Shown piece by piece: positions 42,667-50,927 of a stretch of 64,000 nt of DNA. The DNA comes from Halomonas alkalisoli (GTDB taxonomy: Bacteria > Pseudomonadota > Gammaproteobacteria > Pseudomonadales > Halomonadaceae), in NCBI RefSeq assembly GCF_021412585.1, contig NZ_JAKCMI010000028.1:62001-126000 (forward strand). The letters are read 5' to 3'. The translations under genes were made by a program, and so were the position numbers. Within the stretch, counting starts at the first letter, position 1. Every line of letters begins with the position of its first letter. Under the pieces are notes generated by a model, which was not told the DNA's origin, did no database searches, and saw nothing but the letters and a program-made list of their open reading frames with translations.

Positions 42667-44949
42667 ATGACGTCATCTACCCACAGTGAATCCCGGGACC
42701 TCGCCGAAGCGCTCTTTTCCGTGCAGGGGCTCTGGTGCACCAGCTGTGCCCTTGCGGTGGAGGCGCAGTTGGAACGGCTGCCCGGCGTCACGTCGGCCAG
42801 CCTGCATTATCCCAGCGCGACCCTGCTGGTGTGCGGGCAAGCCGAGGCTCTCGACGAGAGCGTCCTGGCCAGCGCGGTACGCCGCATCGGCTATCGGTTG
42901 GGACCACCGGAGGCGGCCGGCGATGCCGAGGCACGCCTCGAGAAAGAGAGCCGCTACCTCATCTTGCGGCTGCTGATCGCCGCCTCCTTCGGCATGTGGA
43001 CGATGATCGCATCGCTGCTGATCTATGCGGGGGCGTTGCCCGATGGCGGACTGGAGCAGGTACTGGCCTGGGTGTCGGGAGCCTTTGCCTTGCCTGTCGT
43101 GGTCTATGCCGGGCTGCCATTCTATCGTGCCGCCTGGCGAACCCTGCGCGCCAGGCGCCCCGGCATGGACGCGCTGGTCTCGCTGGGCACCCTGGGGGCC
43201 GTAGGGGTTTCGCTGTGGTTGCTCTATCAAGGCTCGGCAGAGGTCTACTTCGATACGGCGGTCATGCTGATCCTGCTGCTGCTGGCGGGTCGGCTGGTCG
43301 AGACCCTCTGCCGTCATCGCGGCCTGCGTGCACTGCATGCCCTGCATACGCCACCCGGTGAGGTGCGACGACGGGACCGGGGCCGCTGGCGGAGCTGCCC
43401 GGTGGAGACCGTTGCGCCGGGGGATTGTCTCTGTGTGGAACAAGACGAGGTGCTTCCCCTGGATGGGGTGCTCAGGGAGGGGGAGGCGTTGCTCGACCTT
43501 GCGCCGCTGACCGGGGAGAGTGCGCCACGTCGCTGCCTGCCGGGTGACGCCGTGGCAGCTGGCTGTCGCAACCTGGGTGGGCCATTGATACTGGAGGTGA
43601 CGGCCGTCGCCGGTGAGTGCCGACTGGACAAGCTGCGTGAGCAGATGTGGTGGCAGCAGGCGCGCAAGGGTGAGCTACAGCGCCTGGCCGACCGCTTCGC
43701 CGCCTGGCTGAGTCCGCTGGCCGTGGCGCTGGCCCTGTTCACCTGGGGCATGGCGCTGCTGGCGGGCGTGCCGGGTGAGGAAGCCCTGGTGCGGGCGCTG
43801 TCGGTACTGGTCGTGGCCTGCCCCTGCGCCGTGGGCCTGGCGGTGCCCCTGGCCGGGCTGGGGGGCAGTGGTCAGGCACTCGCCCGGGGCGTGGTGTTTC
43901 GCGACCCGAGCACCTTCGAGAGCCTGGCGGGCATCCGGGCCGCGGCGTTCGACAAGACCGGCACCCTGACGCCCGGGGAGCCGAGGGTGCTCGGCGTCAA
44001 CGTGGCACCCGATGTCGTACGGGCGACGCTGCTGTCGCTCGCGGCCAAGGCGGCCCGGGATAGCCAGCATCCGCTGGCAAGGGCGTTGCGACGTCATCTG
44101 CGTGATGAAGGCGTAACCGTGACAAAGGCGGAGGCGGAGAGCGTCACCCGGGCGGAGGAACTGGCCGGACGTGGGCGACGGGTTCGGCTCGATGATGGCC
44201 GCGAGCTGCTGCTGGGCAGTCGCTCGTGGCTGGAGGAGCAGGGCATTCGCGCGCCTGAATACGGCGAGGCGTCGAGCAGCGAGATACTGCTGGCCTGCGA
44301 TGGCCGCTGGCTGGGGAGTTTTACCTTGGGGGAGCAGCCGTTACCCGGCACCGGCGAGACGCTGGCAGGGCTGCGTGAAGCCGGCCTGGCCCTGGCTCTG
44401 ATCAGCGGCGATCGGCGAGGTGCCGTCGAAAGCCTTGGCAGGACCTTGGGCCTGTCGGCCGAGGAGTGCTACCCGGAGCGGAGCCCCGAAGCCAAGGCAA
44501 GGCTCGTCGGTGCACTGCCCCAGCCCTCGCTCTACGTGGGGGACGGCATCAATGACGTGCTGGGCCTGGCGACCGCAACGGTAGGCATTGCACCCCTGGG
44601 TGCGAGTTCGGCCGCCCGGGAAGGGGCCGGCGTGGTGTTGATGCGCCCGGGCATCGAGGGCGTGGCCTCCGCATGGTGGCTGGCCCGGCGGACCCGGCGG
44701 GTGATGCGCCAGAACCTGGTGCTCTCGGGGCTCTACAATGCCCTGGCGTTGGGGCTGGCGGTGAGCATGGCGATTCCTCCCCTGATCGCCGTGCTGGCCA
44801 TGGTGGCGAGTTCGCTGAGCGTCATGGGCAACTCCGCTCGGCTGGCATGGCATGACGGCGCGGAGCCGGCAGCCGAGCCGGGCGAGGCAGGGAAACCGTT
44901 GAGGCCAGAGGGCGGTGAGTTCGCGATAGAGACTAAGCGGGTCTCCTGA
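42667..44949 (+). CDS. CPx-type (P1B) heavy-metal ATPase
   Basis: 760 residues. N-terminal metal-binding domain with GLWCTSCALAVEAQLERLPGV (CxxC at C24/C27), eight membrane helices, LTGES actuator motif (APLTGESAPRR), the metal site CPC in VVACPCAVGLAVPLAGLGG, phosphorylation site FDKTGTLTPGE, HP in SQHPLARALRRH and GDGINDVLGLA. CPC with this type of N-terminus fits Cu(+) exporters, including the CcoI/FixI group that supplies cytochrome cbb3 oxidase; no cco genes are here, so a general copper exporter is equally possible. No strong ribosome site before the ATG was seen. It is divergent from the LexA-controlled gene. Confidence 0.9.
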   Translation: MTSSTHSESRDLAEALFSVQGLWCTSCALAVEAQLERLPGVTSASLHYPSATLLVCGQAEALDESVLASAVRRIGYRLGPPEAAGDAEARLEKESRYLILRLLIAASFGMWTMIASLLIYAGALPDGGLEQVLAWVSGAFALPVVVYAGLPFYRAAWRTLRARRPGMDALVSLGTLGAVGVSLWLLYQGSAEVYFDTAVMLILLLLAGRLVETLCRHRGLRALHALHTPPGEVRRRDRGRWRSCPVETVAPGDCLCVEQDEVLPLDGVLREGEALLDLAPLTGESAPRRCLPGDAVAAGCRNLGGPLILEVTAVAGECRLDKLREQMWWQQARKGELQRLADRFAAWLSPLAVALALFTWGMALLAGVPGEEALVRALSVLVVACPCAVGLAVPLAGLGGSGQALARGVVFRDPSTFESLAGIRAAAFDKTGTLTPGEPRVLGVNVAPDVVRATLLSLAAKAARDSQHPLARALRRHLRDEGVTVTKAEAESVTRAEELAGRGRRVRLDDGRELLLGSRSWLEEQGIRAPEYGEASSSEILLACDGRWLGSFTLGEQPLPGTGETLAGLREAGLALALISGDRRGAVESLGRTLGLSAEECYPERSPEAKARLVGALPQPSLYVGDGINDVLGLATATVGIAPLGASSAAREGAGVVLMRPGIEGVASAWWLARRTRRVMRQNLVLSGLYNALALGLAVSMAIPPLIAVLAMVASSLSVMGNSARLAWHDGAEPAAEPGEAGKPLRPEGGEFAIETKRVS

Positions 44950-45031
44950 GCGGCATGCGCACCATGCCCTGCCCTTGCTAATATGGTGCCCCTTTCCATG
45001 TTCCTTTCCACACCCCACGCAGGATGCCACG

Positions 45032-46108
45032 ATGCTCGCCGATACCCTTGCCCGCCTCCAGTCCACCGACAGGGACATCGCTGGCCGCGTCGCCGATCAC
45101 CTCGATCAGTTGACCAAGCCGCCGGGCAGTCTCGGCCGGCTGGAATCGCTGGCGATCACCCTCGCCACCATCACGGGCGAGGAGCTGCCCCGTATCACCC
45201 CGCCCGGCGTGCTGGTATTCGCCGCCGACCATGGTGTCGCCGCCGAGGGCGTCTCGGCATTTCCCCAGGCGGTTACCGCCCAGATGGTGGGAAATTTCGT
45301 TGCCGGCGGGGCAGCCATCAATGTCTTCGCCCGCCAGATCGGTGCGCGGCTCGAGGTCATCGACGTGGGTGTGGCCAGCGAACTCTCCCGGGACAGCGCC
45401 GCGCGGGGCGGGGAGAGTGGGTTGGTGCACGACAAGGTGCGCAGGGGCACCGCCAATTTTGCCGAGCAGGACGCCATGAAGAGAAGCGAGGCGGTGCAGG
45501 CGATCGAGGTGGGCATTCGCGCCGCCGAACGGGCCGTGGCCGCCGGGTGTCGCTGCCTGATCGTGGGCGAGATGGGCATCGCCAATACCACGGCAAGCAG
45601 CGCCATGCTGGCGGTGCTGACCGGTGAGCCGGTAGCCGATCTGACCGGGCAGGGCACCGGCATTCCCGAGAGCCGGCTGGCCCACAAGCAAGACGTCATC
45701 GAGCGCGCCATCGAGGCCCGGGCGCCGGACCCTCAGGATCCGCTGGATATCCTGTCCAAGCTGGGAGGGCTCGAGATCGCCGCCATGGCCGGCGCCTACC
45801 TGGGCGGGGCGTCTCGACGTGTCCCACTGCTGGTGGATGGCTTCATTGCCACCGTGGCGGCGTTGCTGGCGTGTCGTATCGACCCGAAGGTGCGCGACTA
45901 CCTTGTCTTTGGCCACCGTTCCCGGGAGCCGGGCCACGTGCATGCCCTGACGGCGCTGGGCGGTGACCCGCTGCTGGAGCTCGGGCTGCGCCTGGGAGAG
46001 GGCACCGGAGCGGCGCTGGCGTTTCCGCTGCTGGAAGCGGCGACCCGAATGCTGGCCGATATGGCCACCTTCGCCTCTGCCGGGGTTGCGGGCAGCGAAG
46101 GCGCATGA
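45032..46108 (+). CDS. cobT: CobT, nicotinate-nucleotide-dimethylbenzimidazole phosphoribosyltransferase
   Basis: 358 residues. Motifs LTKPPGSLGRLE, VLVFAADHGVAAEGVSAFPQAVTAQMVGNFVAGGAAINVFAR, GEMGIANTTASSAMLAVLTG and the C-terminal GTGAALAFPLLEAATRML with the region of the catalytic glutamate. It makes alpha-ribazole phosphate for the lower ligand of B12. The ATG at 45032 follows AGGATGCC. It begins a run of B12 genes with ATGA overlaps. No riboswitch is visible directly upstream; the 82 bp after the ATPase gene are short. Confidence 0.95.
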   Translation: MLADTLARLQSTDRDIAGRVADHLDQLTKPPGSLGRLESLAITLATITGEELPRITPPGVLVFAADHGVAAEGVSAFPQAVTAQMVGNFVAGGAAINVFARQIGARLEVIDVGVASELSRDSAARGGESGLVHDKVRRGTANFAEQDAMKRSEAVQAIEVGIRAAERAVAAGCRCLIVGEMGIANTTASSAMLAVLTGEPVADLTGQGTGIPESRLAHKQDVIERAIEARAPDPQDPLDILSKLGGLEIAAMAGAYLGGASRRVPLLVDGFIATVAALLACRIDPKVRDYLVFGHRSREPGHVHALTALGGDPLLELGLRLGEGTGAALAFPLLEAATRMLADMATFASAGVAGSEGA

Positions 46109-47085
46109 CGGCAGAGCCGTTCTCTCTGGCCCTGCTTGCCCTGGTGGCGATGGCGATCCTGCTCGACCTGGTAATTGGCGATCCACGCTGTCTGCCCCAC
46201 CCGGTGGTGGGCATGGGGCGGGTGATCGCCCGGCTGGAGAGAGCCTGGAACCGCGGTTCGCCACACGCGCGCCAATGCAAGGGAGCCATCATGACCCTTC
46301 TCGTGGTCATGGGCGTCTATCTCCTGGCCTGGGGACTGCTGACGGGGCTGGCATGGCTTCACCCCCTGCTGGCGCTGGCCGCGGAGATCGGCCTGCTGGC
46401 CTCCACGCTGGCCATCAAGGGACTGCAGGATGCCGCACGGGACGTGGCTCGGCCCCTGGTCGCCGGTGACCTGGCGGGGGCGCGCCGTGCCCTGGGGATG
46501 ATCGTTGGGCGCGATACGGCAACGCTCGACGAGTGCGAGATCACACGGGGGGCAGTGGAGACGGTGGCCGAGAACAGCGTCGATGGTGTCACCGCGCCGC
46601 TGTTCTGGGCCCTGCTCGGCGGGGCTCCCCTGGCCCTGGCCTACAAGGCGGTCAATACCCTGGACTCCATGGTCGGCTATCGCAACGAGCGCTACAGTGA
46701 CTTCGGCTGGGCATCTGCCCGGCTCGACGATACGGCCAACTGGGTGCCGGCACGGCTCACCGCGCTGGCGATGTGGCTGGCGGCTTTCACGATTCCCGGC
46801 GCACGTACCCGCGGTGCCCTGGCGTCCACCTGGCGCGAGGCACCACGCCATGCCAGTCCCAACAGCGGCTGGCCGGAGGCGATGATGGCCAACCTGATGG
46901 GCGTTCAGGTGGGCGGCACCAACCACTATGCCGGGGTCGCCTCCCATCGTGCCACGCTGGGGCGGCCGCTCGCGGCGCTGGAGGTTCGTCATATCGCGCT
47001 GTCGATCCGCCACCTGCATGGAACCTGGCTGCTCTTCGTTCTGCTGATGGCGCTCATGATAGTGGTAAAGGAGGGGCTGGCATGA
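46105..47085 (+). CDS. cbiB: CbiB (CobD), adenosylcobinamide-phosphate synthase
   Basis: 326 residues, several membrane helices. LLDLVIGDPRCLPHPVVGMGRVIARLE at the N-terminus, IVGRDTATLDECEITRGAVETVAENSVDGVTAPLFWALLGGAPLALAYKAVNTLDSMVGYRNERYSDFGWASARLDDTANW, and ASPNSGWPEAMMANLMGVQVGG are diagnostic. It attaches (R)-1-amino-2-propanol phosphate to the corrin ring. Start overlaps cobT stop (ATGA). Called CobD in Pseudomonas nomenclature; the Salmonella name CbiB is used here to avoid confusion. Confidence 0.94.
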   Translation: MTAEPFSLALLALVAMAILLDLVIGDPRCLPHPVVGMGRVIARLERAWNRGSPHARQCKGAIMTLLVVMGVYLLAWGLLTGLAWLHPLLALAAEIGLLASTLAIKGLQDAARDVARPLVAGDLAGARRALGMIVGRDTATLDECEITRGAVETVAENSVDGVTAPLFWALLGGAPLALAYKAVNTLDSMVGYRNERYSDFGWASARLDDTANWVPARLTALAMWLAAFTIPGARTRGALASTWREAPRHASPNSGWPEAMMANLMGVQVGGTNHYAGVASHRATLGRPLAALEVRHIALSIRHLHGTWLLFVLLMALMIVVKEGLA

Positions 47086-48173
47086 CGTCACACAGTGCCT
47101 GGCCGAGTCACGGCGGACAGGCGTCAGCCCTGCTGGAACGCTTCGGCCTGCCGGCGATCCAGTCCCTGGTGGACTTCAGTACCAATCTCAATCCGCTGGG
47201 GCCACCCGACTGGCTGGGCGATGCCATTGCCGGTGCGATGGCGGGACTAGCCTGCTACCCCGACCCGAGCTACACAGAGCCACGCGAGGCGATCGCCCGT
47301 CACGAAGGCGTTGACCCGAATCAGGTACTGCTGACCAACGGCGGTGCCGAGGCGATCTTTCTGGCCGCCGGGCTGCATGCCCGTGGCCAGGCGGTCATCG
47401 TCGAGCCAAGCTTCTCGGAGTATGCCCGGGCCTGCGCGGCACATGGTCTCCAGATCACCTCGCTTCCCCTGCCGGCACCGGCCTTCGACCTGGACCCGGA
47501 CAGGCTCGCCTCCCCGCTCCGCCAGGCCGACGTGCTGTTTCTCTGCCGGCCCAACAACCCCACCGGCACCCTGTTGCCATGGCATGCCATGGAGAGGCTG
47601 CTCGATTCGGCGCGGCAGCAGGGCGTCACGGTGGTGGTGGACGAGGCCTTCATCGATTTCGTCGACGAGCCAGGGGAAGCGCTGACTCCGCTGCTGGCAC
47701 GTTTCGACAACCTGATCCTGCTGCGTTCCCTGACCAAGCTGTATACCCTGCCGGGACTGCGGCTGGGCTATCTATTGGCAGGCGCGCAGACGATCCGTCG
47801 GCTCCAGGCTGGCCAGCCCCCCTGGAGCGTCAATCACCTTTCCGCTGCCCTGGTGGCGCCCCTGTTGGCGGATAGCGACTTCCTCGATCGCACCCATGCC
47901 TGGCTGCGTGAGGAGCGTCCGCGCCTTCAGTCGGGCCTGCTGTCGCTGGGCCTCGAGGTGGTGCCGAGCCGGGTCAATTTCTTTCTGGTGCGCCAGGGCA
48001 GTGGCTCCCCAACAGGCGATGCATTGCTGCGGCGACTGTTGCAGGCCGGCATCCTGGCCCGCCATACGCATAATTTCCCCGGCCTCGACGGAGGCTGGGT
48101 TCGGTTGGCGCTGCGCGGACGCGCCGACAACGATCGACTGCTGGCGGCGCTGACGGCGGAGGGGGCGCCATGA
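47082..48173 (+). CDS. cobD: CobD-type threonine-phosphate decarboxylase (PLP)
   Basis: 363 residues, class I aminotransferase fold. NLNPLGPPDWL, CRPNNPTGTLLPW, VVVDEAFIDFVDEP, and the PLP lysine in LRSLTKLYTLPGLRLGYLL match the CobD/CobC decarboxylase and histidinol-phosphate aminotransferase relatives; gene context resolves it as the B12 enzyme. It supplies aminopropanol phosphate for CbiB. GGAGGGG precedes the ATG, which overlaps cbiB. Confidence 0.9.
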   Translation: MTSHSAWPSHGGQASALLERFGLPAIQSLVDFSTNLNPLGPPDWLGDAIAGAMAGLACYPDPSYTEPREAIARHEGVDPNQVLLTNGGAEAIFLAAGLHARGQAVIVEPSFSEYARACAAHGLQITSLPLPAPAFDLDPDRLASPLRQADVLFLCRPNNPTGTLLPWHAMERLLDSARQQGVTVVVDEAFIDFVDEPGEALTPLLARFDNLILLRSLTKLYTLPGLRLGYLLAGAQTIRRLQAGQPPWSVNHLSAALVAPLLADSDFLDRTHAWLREERPRLQSGLLSLGLEVVPSRVNFFLVRQGSGSPTGDALLRRLLQAGILARHTHNFPGLDGGWVRLALRGRADNDRLLAALTAEGAP

Positions 48174-48715
48174 TCGCCTTCGTCAGCGGCGGGGCCCGAT
48201 CGGGCAAGAGCGCAGTGGCCGAGCGGCTGACCCTCGACTGGCAGCAGCGGCGTGGTGGGCCACGTTTCTACCTGGCCACCGCCACGGCTTCGGACAGCGA
48301 GATGGCGGCCCGTATCGCGCGTCATCGACGCGAACGAGGCAGCGGCTGGACCACCCGGGAGGCTCCGCTGGCGCTCGGTAAGGCGCTCGCGGAGGTGCCG
48401 GTCGGGGCCACCGTGCTGCTCGACTGCCTGACGCTCTGGGCCAGCCGAGCGCTCTATGAAGCCGGCTTCGACGAAGAAGAGGGGTGCGCAGAACTGGCGG
48501 AGCTGCTACTCGACGCCGGGAAAAGACAGATCGCCCTGGTGGTGGTATCCAACGACCTCAACGAGGACCTGCCGCCCCGGGACGCCGAGACCTGGCGCTA
48601 TCTGGCCTTCCTGCAGCGGCTGCACCGTCAGCTGGCCATGGAGGCGGATCGCGTGGTCGAGGTGGTGGCGGGCATGGCCATCGAATGGAAAACCGATGAG
48701 GAGCCCGCACCATGA
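48170..48715 (+). CDS. cobU: CobU/CobP, adenosylcobinamide kinase / guanylyltransferase (variant motif)
   Basis: 181 residues. P-loop GGARSGKSAVAERL at residues 7-20, FYLATATASDSEMAARIARHRRERGSGWTTREAPLAL (the guanylylation histidine HRRERG), and LLDCLTLWAS. The usual NEVGxGIVP segment near residue 125 reads SNDLNEDLPPRDAETWRYL, unlike typical CobU, whereas the small protein at 50110-50538 has EMGRGIVP. Either this is a tolerant lineage variant or the pair has split functions. Start overlaps cobD by four bases. Confidence 0.88.
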   Translation: MIAFVSGGARSGKSAVAERLTLDWQQRRGGPRFYLATATASDSEMAARIARHRRERGSGWTTREAPLALGKALAEVPVGATVLLDCLTLWASRALYEAGFDEEEGCAELAELLLDAGKRQIALVVVSNDLNEDLPPRDAETWRYLAFLQRLHRQLAMEADRVVEVVAGMAIEWKTDEEPAP

Positions 48716-49494
48716 GAGAAGCCGGCTATGGCCTGCTGCTGGCGATCCAGTTCCTGACCCGGCTGCCGGTGCCGGTTGCATGCCCCTGGACGCCTGCCAC
48801 CAGCCGCTGGGCGCTGCGCTGCTACCCGCTTGTCGGATTGCTGCTCGGGGCGATCCTTGCCAGCCTCGGGGCGCTGCTGCAGAGTGTTCTACCCACGCCA
48901 ATGCTGGCGCTGCTGCTGCTTAGCCTGTGGGTGGCGCTCACCGGTGGGCTGCACCTGGATGGCCTGATGGACGTGGCCGACGCCCTGGGCAGCAATGCGC
49001 CGCTGGAGCGGCGCTGGGAGATCATGAAGGACCCCCAGGTGGGCAGCTTCGGCATCTTGGCGCTGGTCTTCCTGCTGGGCTGGAAGGTAACGCTGCTCTG
49101 GGCCCTGCTGGAGGCGGGAGTGAGTCTGGTCGTGCTCGTGGTGGTGCCAGCCCTGGGGCGCCTGGGTGGTGTCGCGCTGCTGCTGCTTGCACCCTGCGCC
49201 CGGCGCGAGGGCCTGGCCTGGGCTTGGCGACAGCACCTGCAACGCCGCGATCTTGCGTTCTCGCTGGTGCCCCTGGTGGCGGTGTTCTGGCTGCTGCCGG
49301 GTGGGCTGTTCCTGGCGAGTGGGCTGGCTGCGCTGCTGCTGGGTTGTCTGCTGCTTTTCCTGCTGGGCTATGGCCTGCTCATGAGCCGCGCCTTCGGCGG
49401 GATCAATGGCGATATCGTCGGGGCCGCCGTCGAGGCTGGGGAGCTATTGCTGCTGCTGATTGCCTGGGTCTGGTGGGTGTCGATCATCAACTAA
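48712..49494 (+). CDS. cobS: CobS (CobV), adenosylcobinamide-GDP ribazoletransferase
   Basis: 260 residues, polytopic membrane protein. AIQFLTRLPVPV at the N-terminus, SLWVALTGGLHLDGLMDVADALGSNAPLERRWEIMKDPQVGSFGILALV (H-L-D-G and D-x-x-D-A catalytic region) and SRAFGGINGDIVGAAVEAGELLLLL match the family. It joins the corrinoid and alpha-ribazole in the last steps of B12 synthesis. Start overlaps cobU (ATGA). Confidence 0.95.
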   Translation: MREAGYGLLLAIQFLTRLPVPVACPWTPATSRWALRCYPLVGLLLGAILASLGALLQSVLPTPMLALLLLSLWVALTGGLHLDGLMDVADALGSNAPLERRWEIMKDPQVGSFGILALVFLLGWKVTLLWALLEAGVSLVVLVVVPALGRLGGVALLLLAPCARREGLAWAWRQHLQRRDLAFSLVPLVAVFWLLPGGLFLASGLAALLLGCLLLFLLGYGLLMSRAFGGINGDIVGAAVEAGELLLLLIAWVWWVSIIN

Positions 49495-49519
49495 CTGCCC
49501 GGGAGAAGGAGAGACTGTC

Positions 49520-50158
49520 ATGGATTCGACAACGCTGGAACTGGTGATCGTCCGCCATGGGCTGACCGACTGGAACCGCGAGCAGCGTTACCAGGGGCAG
49601 CGCGATATCCCACTGCTGCTGCCCGATGCACTCGATGCCATGGATCGGCTGCGGGACCAGCTGGCCGATGAGCGTTTCGAGGCGGTGTACTGCAGTGATC
49701 TTACCCGCTGCCGACAGACCCTGGCACATGTGTGGAGTGCCGGTGACGTATCCTGCGAGCCCCGCTTCGACGCCCGGCTGCGCGAGCTCGACTTCGGTGA
49801 CTATGAAGGCATGCGCTATGCGGACCTCAAGAACGAGCCGCTCTATCGGGACTGGATCGACAGCCGCGGCGAGCAGGCCCCGCCCGGTGGAGAATCCACG
49901 GCAGCGCTGAGGCAACGGCTTGGCGCCTGGCTGACGGAGCTGTTCCTGGCCGCCGAGGCCGAAGGGCACCGCCGGATACTGACCGTGACCCATGGCGGCG
50001 TGATTCGCGAACTGCGCCGGCGCTTCGAGGCCATCGACTTCTGGGACGGCAGCGTCGGTCAGGCCCAGGGGCGGCGGCTGACCTTTACCCATCGGCAGGG
50101 AGGCTGGCAATGCAGCTCTTCATCGGCGGTGCCTGCGCCGGCAAGCGCGGTATCGTAA
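49520..50158 (+). CDS. cobC: CobC-type alpha-ribazole phosphatase (histidine phosphatase family)
   Basis: 212 residues. Catalytic RHG in LVIVRHGLTDWNREQRYQGQRDIPL, second histidine in LTVTHGGVIREL, and RELDFGDYEGM typical for phosphoglycerate-mutase-like phosphatases. In this context it most probably removes phosphate from alpha-ribazole 5'-phosphate. The ATG at 49520 has GGAGA upstream. The last ~15 residues (SSSSAVPAPASAVS) are read through the start of the next gene, which overlaps by 49 bases. Confidence 0.88.
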   Translation: MDSTTLELVIVRHGLTDWNREQRYQGQRDIPLLLPDALDAMDRLRDQLADERFEAVYCSDLTRCRQTLAHVWSAGDVSCEPRFDARLRELDFGDYEGMRYADLKNEPLYRDWIDSRGEQAPPGGESTAALRQRLGAWLTELFLAAEAEGHRRILTVTHGGVIRELRRRFEAIDFWDGSVGQAQGRRLTFTHRQGGWQCSSSSAVPAPASAVS

Positions 50159-50538
50159 GGCAGCGCTTCGATTCTCCCCGCTGGCACTCCGCTTATGCGG
50201 GCTGTCGGCTCGAGTCGTGGCCTTCGCTGGCCAAGGCGCCATGCCTGGTGCTTGAAGGCTGGGAGTGCTGGATAGCCGAACGCCTCGATGGCGAGCCCGA
50301 CGACGACAGGCTGCGCCAGGCGATGGCCAGCGAGCTCGACGCGCTGTGTGCCTGGGAAGCCGAGCATGGCGGCGAGGCAGTGCTGATCATGCTCGAGATG
50401 GGCCGCGGGATCGTGCCGCTCGGCGCCGATAAGCGGCGGCTGCGTGACCTCAATGGCTGGCTCGCCCAGGACGCCGCGTCGCGCTGCGAGCGGGTGTGGT
50501 ACCTATGGAATGGATTGGTGAAAGAGCTAAGTCGTTGA
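50110..50538 (+). CDS. Short, divergent CobU-like protein with degenerate P-loop
   Basis: 142 residues. GGACAGKRGIVRQRF at residues 6-20 aligns with the CobU P-loop, but Ser/Thr after the lysine is Arg. The C-terminal half, VLIMLEMGRGIVPLGADKRRLRDLNGWLAQDAASRCERVWYLWNGL, is the classical E-x-G-x-G-I-V-P-x-x-x-x-x-R-x-x-R-D region of CobU. The guanylylation-site histidine region is not recognisable. It may be a regulatory or complementary partner of the CobU at 48170-48715, or a decaying copy. It is the last gene of the lower-loop operon. Confidence 0.75.
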   Translation: MQLFIGGACAGKRGIVRQRFDSPRWHSAYAGCRLESWPSLAKAPCLVLEGWECWIAERLDGEPDDDRLRQAMASELDALCAWEAEHGGEAVLIMLEMGRGIVPLGADKRRLRDLNGWLAQDAASRCERVWYLWNGLVKELSR

Positions 50539-50566
50539 TCCATATCAGACTGAGCGTAACGATGCG

Positions 50567-50595
50567 TTGACGCCTGTCGCTGCTGTTGCTAGCTT
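50567..50595 (+). promoter_or_regulatory. Promoter of the riboswitch-btuB transcript
   Basis: TTGACG (50567-50572), 17-bp spacer, TAGCTT (50590-50595). Predicted start near 50602, just ahead of the riboswitch. Confidence 0.5.
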
Positions 50596-50604
50596 ACGCC
50601 CACT

Positions 50605-50790
50605 CTCAGGTGCCTCATTGCAATATCGAGGTTAAACGGGAAGTCGGTGCGCCCCATTCCGACGCTGCCCCCGCAACGGTGATCGAGTGTGGGTCCATCA
50701 TTACGCCACTGTGCCCCGGCATGGGAAGGCGGTGGGCCCGAAGCGCGTCCTACTGGCCGCTTCGCTCGTCAGCCCGGAGACCGGCCCGAG
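50605..50790 (+). ncRNA. Cobalamin riboswitch upstream of btuB
   Basis: Conserved elements in order: AGGTGCC near 50608, AAACGGGAAGTCGGTGCG around 50634-50651, the B12 box GCTGCCCCCGCAACGGTGA (50664-50682), and AGCCCGGAGACCGGCC (50771-50786). B12 binding is expected to lower expression of btuB and the genes after it. A ~137-nt stretch lies between the aptamer and the btuB ATG, room for an expression platform. Confidence 0.93.
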
Positions 50791-50927
50791 AGAACATTGT
50801 CGGGTTGCGGTGGGTAACCTCGAGGCAGGGTAGAAGCCGCTTTTCTCTCCCTTTCTCGTTCCCTTCACGCCACCCCGGCTTCGCATAGAAGACCGTGCGG
50901 GTAGGCACGGCGAGCAAGGGAATCAGA

